Source of the DNA: Lacrimispora sphenoides
GTDB taxonomy: Bacteria; Bacillota; Clostridia; Lachnospirales; Lachnospiraceae
Direction of reading: 5' to 3'
NCBI RefSeq assembly: GCF_900105215.1
Contig: NZ_FOIP01000001.1
Span: 2,606,501 to 2,670,500 of the forward strand
Length of the DNA stretch: 64,000 bases
Shown here: piece after piece, positions 33,159 through 41,435 of the stretch
Numbering within the stretch: position 1 is the first letter of the stretch
How the letters are laid out: the number at the start of each line of letters is the position of its first letter
The notes under the pieces: generated by a model
Database searches by the model: none
What the model saw: only the letters and a program-made list of their open reading frames with translations
Told to the model about the DNA's origin: nothing
Made by a program: the position numbers and the translations under genes

Positions 33159-33557
33159 TTAATGAGCATTCTTTGCATAATCACCAATTTTTTTATCCAT
33201 GTTAGAAATATGTTTTGTGAGCCAATCCACTACCATTTGATTGGCGTTTAAAATCACCAGAAGATTGCCTCCGGAAGATTTATATTCACTCCTTAATTTC
33301 TCCAGCTGCGCAATGAAAGCGGTATGAGCCTGCTTTTGCTCCGCATAACCGGGGTAATGAATGCTCATCATGTATTTTTCTTCGTCTGCAAAATGCTTTT
33401 TTGTATAAGCATCCAAAAAATCAAGAAGCTCTCCAACGTATTCCTTTGCGCGGTTGTTTTTCCCTGCTTCAAACAGCGCTTCTGCTTTTTCAAACCACAT
33501 TTTATGCTGATCATCAATCATTGATATCCCTACGGATAAATTCGGTGTCCACGGCAT
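33159..33557 (-). CDS. Bacteriohemerythrin-like protein with one His ligand replaced
   Basis: This 132-residue four-helix protein matches the bacteriohemerythrin family, which binds O2 or acts in O2/iron sensing through a di-iron centre. Ligands present by alignment are His18, His55, Glu59, His78, His116 and Asp121. The expected first His of the HxxxH pair reads Gln74 (YAEQKQAH). The start is behind AGGAGG on the minus strand. It stands alone downstream of, and convergent with, the feo operon. Confidence 0.88.
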   Translation of the reverse strand: MPWTPNLSVGISMIDDQHKMWFEKAEALFEAGKNNRAKEYVGELLDFLDAYTKKHFADEEKYMMSIHYPGYAEQKQAHTAFIAQLEKLRSEYKSSGGNLLVILNANQMVVDWLTKHISNMDKKIGDYAKNAH

Positions 33558-33736
33558 AACAATTCCTCCTAATGTTTTAAAAATTTACATCTTCTTCCAT
33601 TCTATACTAGAATTTCCAAAAGTTCAACCGTAGATATAGACAGAAAGGACATTTCAGATAAAATGCGGACATTTTTATTATTAAATATAAATTCAAAGAG
33701 AGCAGGGGAAAACAACGTTCAAAATAAGCAGATGAA

Positions 33737-33765
33737 TTGACGTACCTTCCCGGTAATGCTATAAT
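33737..33765 (+). promoter_or_regulatory. Promoter of the rluF-ligA-metA group
   Basis: TTGACG (33737-33742), a 17-base spacer and TATAAT (33760-33765) lie about 80 bases before the pseudouridine synthase gene. The remainder of 33558-33846 shows nothing else. Confidence 0.75.
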
Positions 33766-33846
33766 TTTTACTTAGTATGTAGTAAAAAAAATAGAACCCT
33801 ATGGGGATGCCATTATGCCCAAAAGTATGGGCAGGAAAGAGGAAAC

Positions 33847-34635
33847 ATGGAGACAGAAGGAATCCGTCTGAACAAATTTTTAAGTGAAGCCGGGGTATGT
33901 TCCCGAAGGGAGGCGGATCGCTTCATTGAGGCTGGGAAAGTCTGTATAAACGGACAAGCGGCTAAGCCCGGCCAGAGAGTTTTACCTGGTCAGTCAGTTA
34001 CAGTAAACGGACGCACCATTCACGCAGGAAAAGGAGATAATAGCCATAAGGAAGATCCGGTCCTTCTGGCAGTTCATAAACCCAAAGGTATCGTATGCAC
34101 AACATCGGATAAAGACCGTGCCCCCAACATTGTGGATTTGGTGGATTATCCTGTAAGAATTTACCCCATCGGCCGCCTGGACAAGGATTCGGAGGGGCTG
34201 ATCCTCATGACCAACCAGGGCACTCTGGTGAATAAGATGATGCGCAGCGGAAATGCTCATGAAAAAGAATATTTAGTAAAGGTCAACCGCCCGATAACCG
34301 ATGAATTTATCCGGAATATGAAAAAGGGAGTATTCTTACCGGAGCTAAATGAGACCACAAGGCCCTGCGTTGTAAAGAAGGCCGGTGAAAAAGCGTTCCG
34401 TATCATTTTGACCCAGGGGCTAAACCGCCAGATCCGCCGAATGTGCGGACAGCTTGGCTTTGAAGTACGGATGCTGAAACGATTGCGAATTATGAATGTT
34501 GAACTGGGAGAATTAAAACCCGGAGCTTACCGGGAGCTTTCGAAAAGGGAGTACCACCAGATGAAAGAGGCCTTAAAAGGCTCGACGAATCGTTCTTATA
34601 AAGAACAGAAAAAGGAGATATCTGATGGACGCTAA
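33847..34635 (+). CDS. rluF: RluF/RluB-type 23S rRNA pseudouridine synthase
   Basis: This 262-residue enzyme has an N-terminal S4 RNA-binding domain ([20 protein letters not shown]) and the catalytic [10 protein letters not shown] with its essential Asp. [12 protein letters not shown] lies near 195. The pattern is closest to RluF. It overlaps ligA by 11 bases. Confidence 0.88.
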   Translation: METEGIRLNKFLSEAGVCSRREADRFIEAGKVCINGQAAKPGQRVLPGQSVTVNGRTIHAGKGDNSHKEDPVLLAVHKPKGIVCTTSDKDRAPNIVDLVDYPVRIYPIGRLDKDSEGLILMTNQGTLVNKMMRSGNAHEKEYLVKVNRPITDEFIRNMKKGVFLPELNETTRPCVVKKAGEKAFRIILTQGLNRQIRRMCGQLGFEVRMLKRLRIMNVELGELKPGAYRELSKREYHQMKEALKGSTNRSYKEQKKEISDGR

Positions 34636-36583
34636 CATAAGCAGAATGAAAGAATTGATTGCCGTTTTGACGGCAGCAGGAAAGGCTTACTATCAGGAAA
34701 GCCGGGAAATCATGAGCAATTTTGAGTATGACAGGCTTTATGATGAGTTAAAGGATCTGGAAGAGGAGACTGGAATCATACTTTCTCAAAGCCCCACGCA
34801 GTATGTAGGATACCAGGCGTTAAGCGAGCTTCCAAAAGAGGCTCACGAAACTCCCATGCTTTCCCTTGATAAGACCAAGAGCACGGAGAGTCTGCAGGAG
34901 TGGCTGGGCGGCCAGACCGGAGTGCTGTCCTGGAAGCTTGACGGTCTGACCGTTGTTCTTTCCTATAACCACGGAACCCTCCAAAAGGCCGTAACAAGGG
35001 GAAACGGAGAGATCGGCGAAGTTATCACAAATAATGCAAAAGTATTTTCTAACATTCCTTTAAATATAACCCATCAGGGAGAACTGGTTTTACGCGGAGA
35101 GGCAGTGATCAAGTATTCGGATTTTAACCGGATCAATGAAGAGATCGAAGAGGTTGCTGCCAAATACAAGAATCCAAGGAATTTATGCAGCGGATCCGTA
35201 AGGCAGTTAAACAACCAGATCACAGCTAAGAGAAATGTGAATTTCAAGGCATTCGGCCTGGTAACGGCTGAGGACGTTGACTTTAAAAACTCCAGAAAAG
35301 AGCAGTTTGAATGGTTAAAGAGACAGGGCTTCGATGTGGTGGATTATAAAATGGTGATCAGAGATACTCTGCCTGAAGCGGTAGAAGAGTTTTCCAAAGC
35401 CATTTCCAGTTATGATATTCCTTCAGACGGCCTGGTGCTTTTGTTAGATGATATCGCTTACGGAGAATCTCTTGGCCGTACATCCAAATTTCCCCGTAAT
35501 GCCATTGCTTTTAAATGGGCTGATGAAATCAAAGAAACAAAACTTGACCACATCGAATGGAGCCCATCCAGAACCGGGCTCATTAACCCAGTGGCAATCT
35601 TTGACCCGGTGGAACTGGAAGGAACTACGGTTAGCCGGGCCAGCGTTCACAATCTAAGCATTATGGAGGCATTGGAGCTGGGAGAGGGAGATGAAATTAC
35701 TGTTTATAAGGCTAACATGATCATTCCCCAGATTGCCGATAACCTGACAAGAAGCAAAAAGATACGGATCCCTGAACAATGTCCAGTCTGCGGCGGAAAA
35801 ACGGAGATCCGCAAGGTGAATGATGTCAAGAGTTTATACTGCACCAACCCGGACTGTCAGGCCAAACGGTTGAAAGGTTTCACCCTTTTTACGAGCAGGG
35901 ATGCATTAAACATTGACGGTTTATCAGAGGCGACCTTAGAAAAATTTATCGGAGCCGGGTTCATCCGGGAATTTGCGGATATTTTCCATTTAGAGCAGCA
36001 TGAGGAAGTCATCACCCAGATGGAAGGCTTTGGAAAAAAGTCTTACGACAACCTGATAAAAGCAATACAGAAAGCTTCCCATACCACCCTTCCAAGGCTG
36101 ATCTATGGTCTGGGGATCGCAGGTATCGGATTGGCAAATGCCAAGATGCTGTGCCAGGAATTTAAGTTTGATTTTGAAAAGATGCGCGCAGCAGGGGAAG
36201 AGGAACTGACCGCAGTTCCAGGAATCGGAAAGGTGTTAGCGGATGCCTGGATCACTTATTTTAAGGAAGAGAAGAATGATGAGATGGTGGACCGCCTGCT
36301 GTCTGAGGTAAGCTTTGAGGGCGATATGGAGGCCAGGGGGGACGGAATCTTTGAAGGTATGGTATTTGTCATTACTGGTTCCGTGGACCACTATGAAAAC
36401 CGGAAGGCCCTTCAGGAGGCCATAGAAGCCCACGGAGGCAAGGCTACTGGTTCGGTGACCTCTAAGACCACCTATTTGATCAACAATGATACTACGTCCA
36501 ATTCTTCCAAGAATAAAAAGGCAAAGGAACTTGGAGTGCCCATTATTTCAGAAGAGGATTTCATTAAAATGCTGGAGGAATAA
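34625..36583 (+). CDS. ligA: NAD-dependent DNA ligase
   Basis: This 652-residue ligase has the adenylated Lys in SWKLDG (about residue 101), an OB fold, and a four-Cys zinc finger (CPVCGG, then YCTNPDCQ near 385-410). Helix-hairpin-helix repeats and a C-terminal BRCT domain (from about 575) follow. It seals nicks using NAD+. It is slightly shorter than E. coli LigA, so it may be the main or a second ligase; I cannot tell from this window. The start follows AAAAGGAGA. Confidence 0.9.
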   Translation: MDANISRMKELIAVLTAAGKAYYQESREIMSNFEYDRLYDELKDLEEETGIILSQSPTQYVGYQALSELPKEAHETPMLSLDKTKSTESLQEWLGGQTGVLSWKLDGLTVVLSYNHGTLQKAVTRGNGEIGEVITNNAKVFSNIPLNITHQGELVLRGEAVIKYSDFNRINEEIEEVAAKYKNPRNLCSGSVRQLNNQITAKRNVNFKAFGLVTAEDVDFKNSRKEQFEWLKRQGFDVVDYKMVIRDTLPEAVEEFSKAISSYDIPSDGLVLLLDDIAYGESLGRTSKFPRNAIAFKWADEIKETKLDHIEWSPSRTGLINPVAIFDPVELEGTTVSRASVHNLSIMEALELGEGDEITVYKANMIIPQIADNLTRSKKIRIPEQCPVCGGKTEIRKVNDVKSLYCTNPDCQAKRLKGFTLFTSRDALNIDGLSEATLEKFIGAGFIREFADIFHLEQHEEVITQMEGFGKKSYDNLIKAIQKASHTTLPRLIYGLGIAGIGLANAKMLCQEFKFDFEKMRAAGEEELTAVPGIGKVLADAWITYFKEEKNDEMVDRLLSEVSFEGDMEARGDGIFEGMVFVITGSVDHYENRKALQEAIEAHGGKATGSVTSKTTYLINNDTTSNSSKNKKAKELGVPIISEEDFIKMLEE

Positions 36584-36586
36584 AAT

Positions 36587-37504
36587 ATGCCGATTAAAGT
36601 ACAAAAGGATTTACCTGCAAAAGCCATACTGGAAAAAGAGAACATTTTTATGATGGATGAGGACCGTGCCTTAAGCCAGGACATCCGTCCTCTTCAGATC
36701 TTGATCATTAATCTCATGCCTGTAAAGGAAGAGACAGAGACTCAGCTTCTCCGGGCCCTATCAAACACTCCGCTGCAGGTGGACGGTACTTTTTTGATGC
36801 TGGAAAGCCATACCTCCAAGAATACGTCAGCCAGCCATTTAAATAAATTTTATGTTTATTTTGATGAGGTAAAGAAAAGAAAATTCGACGGAATGATCAT
36901 CACCGGTGCGCCGGTGGAGAACATGGAATTCGAAGAGGTGAACTACTGGGAAGAATTAAAGAAGATCATGGAATGGAGCAAAACCCATGTGACCAGTACC
37001 CTTCATATCTGCTGGGGAGCCCAGGCAGGGCTTTATTACCATTATGGCATTCAGAAATACAAGAGAGAGAGTAAACTGTCAGGCATCTACCGGCATAAGG
37101 TTCTGGACCGGAAGGTTCCCCTTGTCCGCAGTCTGGATGATTATGTGATGGCTCCTCATTCCCGCTTCACAGAGGTAAGGAGAGAGGATATTGAAAAGCA
37201 GCCGGAGCTGGTGATTCTTGCGGAATCAAAAGAGGCCGGGATTCTTCTGGTAATGAGCCGGGACGGAAAGCAGGTATTTGTCCAGGGACATCCGGAATAC
37301 GACCGTATGACTTTAGACGGAGAATATCACAGGGATTTGGATAAGGGATTGGAACCTGAGATTCCATGCAATTATTATGAGAATGATGATCCTGATACGG
37401 TGCCGGTGCTTAATTGGAGGAATGGGGCGAACACCATGTATGGGAACTGGCTGAATTTCTATGTATATCAGATCACTCCATATTTACTGGAGGCGGAGGA
37501 ATAA
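36587..37504 (+). CDS. metA: Homoserine O-acyltransferase (probably acetyl-CoA dependent)
   Basis: This 305-residue MetA-family enzyme has the catalytic Cys in HICWGAQAGL, the His in VQGHPEYD, and starts MPIKVQKDLPA. The residue after GAPV is Glu (ITGAPVENMEF). In characterised MetA proteins Glu at this place favours acetyl-CoA, while Gly favours succinyl-CoA, so I predict homoserine O-acetyltransferase. It performs the first committed step of methionine synthesis. It is three bases downstream of ligA. Confidence 0.92.
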   Translation: MPIKVQKDLPAKAILEKENIFMMDEDRALSQDIRPLQILIINLMPVKEETETQLLRALSNTPLQVDGTFLMLESHTSKNTSASHLNKFYVYFDEVKKRKFDGMIITGAPVENMEFEEVNYWEELKKIMEWSKTHVTSTLHICWGAQAGLYYHYGIQKYKRESKLSGIYRHKVLDRKVPLVRSLDDYVMAPHSRFTEVRREDIEKQPELVILAESKEAGILLVMSRDGKQVFVQGHPEYDRMTLDGEYHRDLDKGLEPEIPCNYYENDDPDTVPVLNWRNGANTMYGNWLNFYVYQITPYLLEAEE

Positions 37505-37603
37505 AAGCCCTTTATTTTACAATGTTTTCCGCATTTTAAATTAATTTAATGTAATTTAAAAAGTATCGTACACTATCGCATTATAACAGTATCTATCATG
37601 GAA

Positions 37604-37644
37604 ATGGGGTACAGATGGGGTACAAAAACGTATTAAATGGGGTA
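37604..37644 (+). repeat. Three phased ATGGGGTA repeats
   Basis: ATGGGGTA occurs at 37604, 37615 and 37637, spaced 11 and 22 bases, close to one and two helical turns. The block marks the border between the metA group and an AT-rich accessory region. It may be an integrase or excisionase arm site or an old attachment site. Confidence 0.45.
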
Positions 37645-37714
37645 TGACATATATTAAAAACGACCTGTATAATATAATGATTAATTATGTAAAATAGACC
37701 CTCTATTAGTTGTG

Positions 37715-38197
37715 ATGATAAACATTATTTTTATGTCTTTATTTCTTGGAGTATACATTGCGAGCACATCGTTTGCTTCAGAAGTGGATAAAGATCACGC
37801 ATTTAATAGCTATGAGAGTGTAGCTAAGATTTCTAACTCTGAAACTATATCAGGTAATGATAACGGTTTCCTCAGAAAAGCAAGTAGAACTACTGCAGTG
37901 TGCCTAGATTACTTGGAAATCGATAAAAGATTCTTGAAAAACCAATGGAGGGCAGTCGGGGAGACTGAAATCACTCCAACAGTAACCTGGAAAATTGCAA
38001 TGGAACTAGAATTATATAAAAATGACCATATTGTAGCAACTGCTGGTAAGACCAAAAATAATACAAGTAGTTATACTGGAAGAACAAAGTGGTGTTCCGG
38101 TAAAAGCAGTGATACTTGGTCATCAGAGGGGATATTCAGAGTATTTGATGACAATGGAGTAAAAATACATGAACAAGAGTTATATGTAGATATGTAG
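37715..38197 (+). CDS. Hypothetical secreted protein
   Basis: The 160-residue product begins with a hydrophobic signal-like stretch (IIFMSLFLGVYIAS, then TSFAS) followed by a polar, probably beta-rich body ending VFDDNGVKIHEQELYVDM. An in-frame GTG lies 3 bases earlier. I see no good ribosome site, so the N-terminus is uncertain or damaged. I do not recognise the family. A 13-bp terminator hairpin follows. Confidence 0.5.
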   Translation: MINIIFMSLFLGVYIASTSFASEVDKDHAFNSYESVAKISNSETISGNDNGFLRKASRTTAVCLDYLEIDKRFLKNQWRAVGETEITPTVTWKIAMELELYKNDHIVATAGKTKNNTSSYTGRTKWCSGKSSDTWSSEGIFRVFDDNGVKIHEQELYVDM

Positions 38198-38227
38198 ATT
38201 AAAAGTTGATTGACCATAAAAATGTAT

Positions 38228-38274
38228 AATCAGACCATCTTCATATAGTTTTGATGCAGATGGTCTGATTAAAT
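38228..38274 (+). terminator. Terminator after the secreted hypothetical gene
   Basis: AATCAGACCATCT pairs perfectly with AGATGGTCTGATT (13 bp) and is followed by AAATTTATT. Confidence 0.7.
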
Positions 38275-38311
38275 TTATTCTAATCTTTGAAGTTTAGATT
38301 GAAGGAGTCAA

Positions 38312-38515
38312 ATGAAATCTAAAAAAACAGGCGTAGTCACAATTATTGGGGAGGGCATACTCCCGGTTAAAGTGTGCGATATTAAGAATGGAAGACCAAA
38401 AGTAAAAAAAATTGAAACAGAGAATTATTACGAATTTACACTAATTTATTCAATATTTCATAGGGAAAAGAAGAGGTATGATAAAAACACACTTAAAGAA
38501 ATAGAGGTAGAGTAA
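38312..38515 (+). CDS. Small hypothetical protein
   Basis: This 67-residue lysine-rich protein (KTGVVTIIGEGILPVKVCDI opening) follows GAAGGAG at good spacing. There is no recognised domain. It is in an AT-rich accessory region. Confidence 0.45.
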   Translation: MKSKKTGVVTIIGEGILPVKVCDIKNGRPKVKKIETENYYEFTLIYSIFHREKKRYDKNTLKEIEVE

Positions 38516-38560
38516 AAAATAAGGAATAGAAGAGTATTGAACTCAACTATTCCCTATAAA

Positions 38561-38692
38561 TTATTTCGTAGTTTTTAGAATTTTTGTTTTCTGATTATCA
38601 GTAATATATCCCTTTATAACTGCATTAACCAACATTGCGGCCGTAAGTTGACCCTTACCGCAATCATATAATCTCATTAATGTCTCAAACAT
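38561..38692 (-). CDS. XkdX-family phage tail-module protein
   Basis: This 43-residue protein (MFETLMRLYDCGKGQLTAAM, then NAVIKGYITDNQ) has the typical size and pattern of XkdX proteins found next to tail-fibre and holin genes in Firmicute prophages. GGAGGG precedes the start on the minus strand. It is probably a prophage scrap here. Confidence 0.7.
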   Translation of the reverse strand: MFETLMRLYDCGKGQLTAAMLVNAVIKGYITDNQKTKILKTTK

Positions 38693-38694
38693 AA

Positions 38695-38772
38695 TTATCC
38701 CTCCAGACTTGATAATACTAATGTGTCAACAGTTGCTCTTAAAGACTGATTCTCTGCTTCCAGGGCGGCTAG
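38695..38772 (-). pseudogene. C-terminal fragment of a small phage tail protein
   Basis: Twenty-five codons (LAALEAENQSLRATVDTLVL, then SSLEG) end two bases into the XkdX start, as in prophage tail modules where a small coiled-coil protein precedes XkdX. The frame is stopped immediately upstream, so only the end remains. Confidence 0.55.
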
Positions 38773-38947
38773 TTATAGTTTTCAATATTTGATTTCCAAT
38801 AAAAGCGCAGATTTATAGATTGTCGTATCATATGAGTCAAGCGCATTATAAAAACCGTAAAATTCCTTATTCTATGCAGGATAATAAAATGCCGTTTGAT
38901 ATATTTATCATCCGATTTCACCATAAAAATATCGAAGCAAAAGGGAC

Positions 38948-38976
38948 TTGACAAAAGTGTATAGCAACCATATACT
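38948..38976 (+). promoter_or_regulatory. Promoter and operator of the MarR-type gene
   Basis: TTGACA (38948-38953), a 17-base spacer and TATACT (38971-38976) form the promoter. GTGTATAGCAACCATATAC (38957-38975) lies in the spacer and overlaps the -10. It is repeated as a near-identical inverted copy at 39470-39488, indicating a shared operator and autoregulation. Confidence 0.75.
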
Positions 38977-38982
38977 ATTAAC

Positions 38983-39456
38983 ATGGAAGAGATTAAAAAC
39001 AACAAACATAAAATTGCATATGAATCTTTAGATTTGGCGTTTGCTTTAATGGAACTAGATAAAAAGACGCGTTACTATGGAACTGATGTGCCAATTTTTC
39101 ACTCTGAAATACATGTAATAAAGGCAATAGCCGAACACCCAGGCATTCATGTGGGCGGTCTGGCGGATATTCTAGGAGTAACAAAAGGGGCTGTCTCGGA
39201 AATTATTAAAAAGCTGGAGAGAAAGGCTCTGATTATAAAGGAAGTTGATGAGCTGAATTTATCTAGATATTCACTGAGCCTGTCGAAAAAAGGGGAAAAA
39301 GCTCATAAAATCCATATGCATTACCATGCTATTTTAAATGGTGTTGTGGAAAATGAGCTGCAAAATGCTACCGAGTCTGAATTGAATTTTTTGTCAAACT
39401 TCTTGTTATCCCTTAAAAGCAGGGTTGAAAATTTCGATGAAAATATTGTTAAATAA
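38983..39456 (+). CDS. MarR-family transcriptional regulator
   Basis: This 157-residue winged-helix protein has the recognition region GGLADILGVTKGAVSEIIKKLERK and a wing followed by dimerisation helices. No strong ribosome site precedes the start; the transcript is nearly leaderless, with the -10 ending 7 bases before ATG. Operator-like sequences overlap its promoter and lie after its stop, so it probably represses itself and the next gene. Confidence 0.82.
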   Translation: MEEIKNNKHKIAYESLDLAFALMELDKKTRYYGTDVPIFHSEIHVIKAIAEHPGIHVGGLADILGVTKGAVSEIIKKLERKALIIKEVDELNLSRYSLSLSKKGEKAHKIHMHYHAILNGVVENELQNATESELNFLSNFLLSLKSRVENFDENIVK

Positions 39457-39469
39457 AAATTTTACATAA

Positions 39470-39488
39470 GTGTATGGTAGCTATACAC
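39470..39488. promoter_or_regulatory. Second MarR-type operator
   Basis: GTGTATGGTAGCTATACAC is a near-perfect palindrome and the reverse-complement match (17 of 19) of the site at 38957-38975. It lies just upstream of TATAAT (39497-39502) and the gene at 39522. Confidence 0.7.
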
Positions 39489-39521
39489 ATTTTTATTATA
39501 ATTAGGTTAGGAGGAACTAAC

Positions 39522-39767
39522 ATGAAAAAGAAAAGAATATTAGAAGAAGATAATACTACTGATAATATTGAAACTAATGAGCGGAGATATAGACAAATGC
39601 TTCAAACTAACGAAAGGATTTTCGGGGCTATTTATAATTCTTTTGCTTCGTATGCTCCCTTTTGTTTTTATCCATATACATATTCAATGCTTCTACAATC
39701 CAATCCTATTGATAACGTAGTGGAAAATAATGAAATTGAAGAACTTTTAAAAAAGCAAGATGAATAA
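39522..39767 (+). CDS. Small hypothetical protein under the MarR-type operator
   Basis: This 81-residue protein starts at ATG 39522 behind TAGGAGGAAC. It has charged ends and an aromatic middle (FASYAPFCFYPYTYS), perhaps a short membrane-associated helix. I do not recognise the family. The palindromic site in its promoter suggests it is the regulated target of the preceding MarR-type protein. Confidence 0.6.
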   Translation: MKKKRILEEDNTTDNIETNERRYRQMLQTNERIFGAIYNSFASYAPFCFYPYTYSMLLQSNPIDNVVENNEIEELLKKQDE

Positions 39768-39805
39768 ATCATTAAATCAAAGAGTAAAAGGGGGGATGAA
39801 AAGCA

Positions 39806-40219
39806 GTGTATAAAAATATGTGTTGTCATTCAAGAAAAAAACTTAGTCCTTCAAAAGAAAATTATTTAAAAGCTATATATAAGTTATCCGAGACAGCACA
39901 AGCAGTACGCTCAATTGATCTTGCTACCTATTTAGGAGTTTCTAAACCGAGTGTTTATAATGCTGTGACCATATTGCAAGAGGAAGGATTAGTTATTAAA
40001 CCTTTACGTGGAGAAATCCATCTCACTGACGAAGGGTATAACCAAGGGAAAATCATTATATATAAATTTCAACTAATAAAACAATTCTTAATTTCCTGTT
40101 GCAATGTTAATGAGCGGATAGCGAGTGAAGATGCTTGTAAAATAGAGCATCTTATCAGTGACGAAACTATGTTTGCTCTAAAAAGTATACTGCATGAATG
40201 GCATCACCAAATCCGGTAA
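39806..40219 (+). CDS. DtxR/MntR-family metal-dependent regulator, C-terminus altered by an IS fragment
   Basis: This 137-residue protein starts at GTG 39806 with GGGGGG upstream. It has an N-terminal winged helix (YLKAIYKLSE, SIDLATYLGVSKPSVYNAV) and the dimerisation/metal-binding helices (EDACKIEHLIS). Family members normally continue a few more helical turns. Here the last ~10 residues (LHEWHHQIR) are encoded by the truncated IS256-type element that abuts it. It probably still folds and could sense Fe(II) or Mn(II). Confidence 0.75.
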   Translation: MYKNMCCHSRKKLSPSKENYLKAIYKLSETAQAVRSIDLATYLGVSKPSVYNAVTILQEEGLVIKPLRGEIHLTDEGYNQGKIIIYKFQLIKQFLISCCNVNERIASEDACKIEHLISDETMFALKSILHEWHHQIR

Positions 40220-41030
40220 GGCCATCTACAGAAACAATCAGGATATCCTCTACTTCCCGGTTTTTAATTTCTGTCAGAACTCCAAGCCAGTATTTTGCAC
40301 TTTCATTTCCTCCAACCCACATACCCAGAACTTCCTTTGAGCCGTTTAAGTGAATTCCGATAGCAATATAGACTGCTTTTTTGACAGTTGCATTATCCTG
40401 CCTTACATAATAGTGAATGGCATCCATGAACACAACCGCATATTTTCTATCAAGGGGACGATTTTGCCACTCTTTTGCCAGGGACAGAATGCGGTCTGTC
40501 ATCTTAGATATCATTTCAGCAGAGGCTTCTACTCCATAAACACTGTGCAGATGAGTTGAGATATCTCTTGTGGACATTCCTTTCGCATACATGGAAAGTA
40601 CTTGATCCTCAATATTGGATATATCTGTTTGATTCTTTTTTACAATCTGTGGCTCAAAATCACCTTTTCTATCTCTCGGAATATCCAGAGAGATTTCTCC
40701 CATGGAAGAGACTACGTTTTTCTTACTGTAGCCGTTTCGGCTGTTGTCCGTTTCTTTTGCCGAATAGTCATACTTAGAGTATCCGAGCTATGTATCCAGT
40801 TCCACCTCCAGCATACCTTGCAAGGTATCACCAAGCAGGTCTTTTAGCATCTCCTGGACGTCCTGTGCAGTTTTGGGCTGATAATGCTTTAAGAGCCCAT
40901 TGATGAATGCTTTTCGTTCCGGTGAAAGTTTTCTTTGTCTTGCCATAAAAATATCCTCCTGGATTAATATTTATTTTAACATTAATCCAAGAGGATTTCT
41001 CTTAGTTTACACAAAATTTTTTACAGTCTC
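40178..41030 (-). pseudogene. Truncated IS256-family element with broken transposase
   Basis: On the minus strand from ATG 40946 the transposase begins MARQRKLSPERKAFINGLLK and continues as an IS256-type mutator transposase. An in-frame TAG replaces a Trp codon after VELDT, before LGYSKYDYSAKE. The rest stays open with DAIHYYVRQ and ILIVSVDGLTGFGDAI, but ends near residue 255 where it meets the DtxR-type gene. About a third of the usual protein is missing. The outer end, near 41030, carries ACAGTCTC as the likely terminal repeat. The element is dead. Confidence 0.85.
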
Positions 41031-41435
41031 AACTTCGACATAAATAGAAGTTACTCATTGAAACTAGAAGTCACCTCTTTATTTTACTTCTACCATTAAT
41101 TTGGTTAAATAAAGAGGTAACTTCTATAAAAGACATAATGCTTGCAAGAACAGTACTTACTTCTACTTTTTCTTCACTTAACAAATAGAATTTCTGGGTC
41201 TATAATAATGATTAAGGCATCATTTCGTTTTTTGGCAGTACCTTATTAAGGCATCCGGAATAAGTGACAAGACTAAATATATGCCAAAAATATAGGACTA
41301 AGTTCTACAATGGAACCGTCTGTGCCAAGTCAACTTATTTCTTTATTAGTTCAGGACGCAGCGTTACGTCATCTGGTAAGATTTTTTAAATGAAGCGTAT
41401 CATGCAGCCTGTAATTCTGCCAAGGCGTAAGTATA
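41031..41435. other. Gene-free stretch with a long hairpin
   Basis: Arms 41066-41084 and 41107-41125 form a 19-bp inverted repeat with one mismatch (AGAAGTcACCTCTTTATTT type). AGAAGT motifs recur nearby. It could be a terminator-like hairpin or the remains of a small transposable repeat. No gene is visible. Confidence 0.4.
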
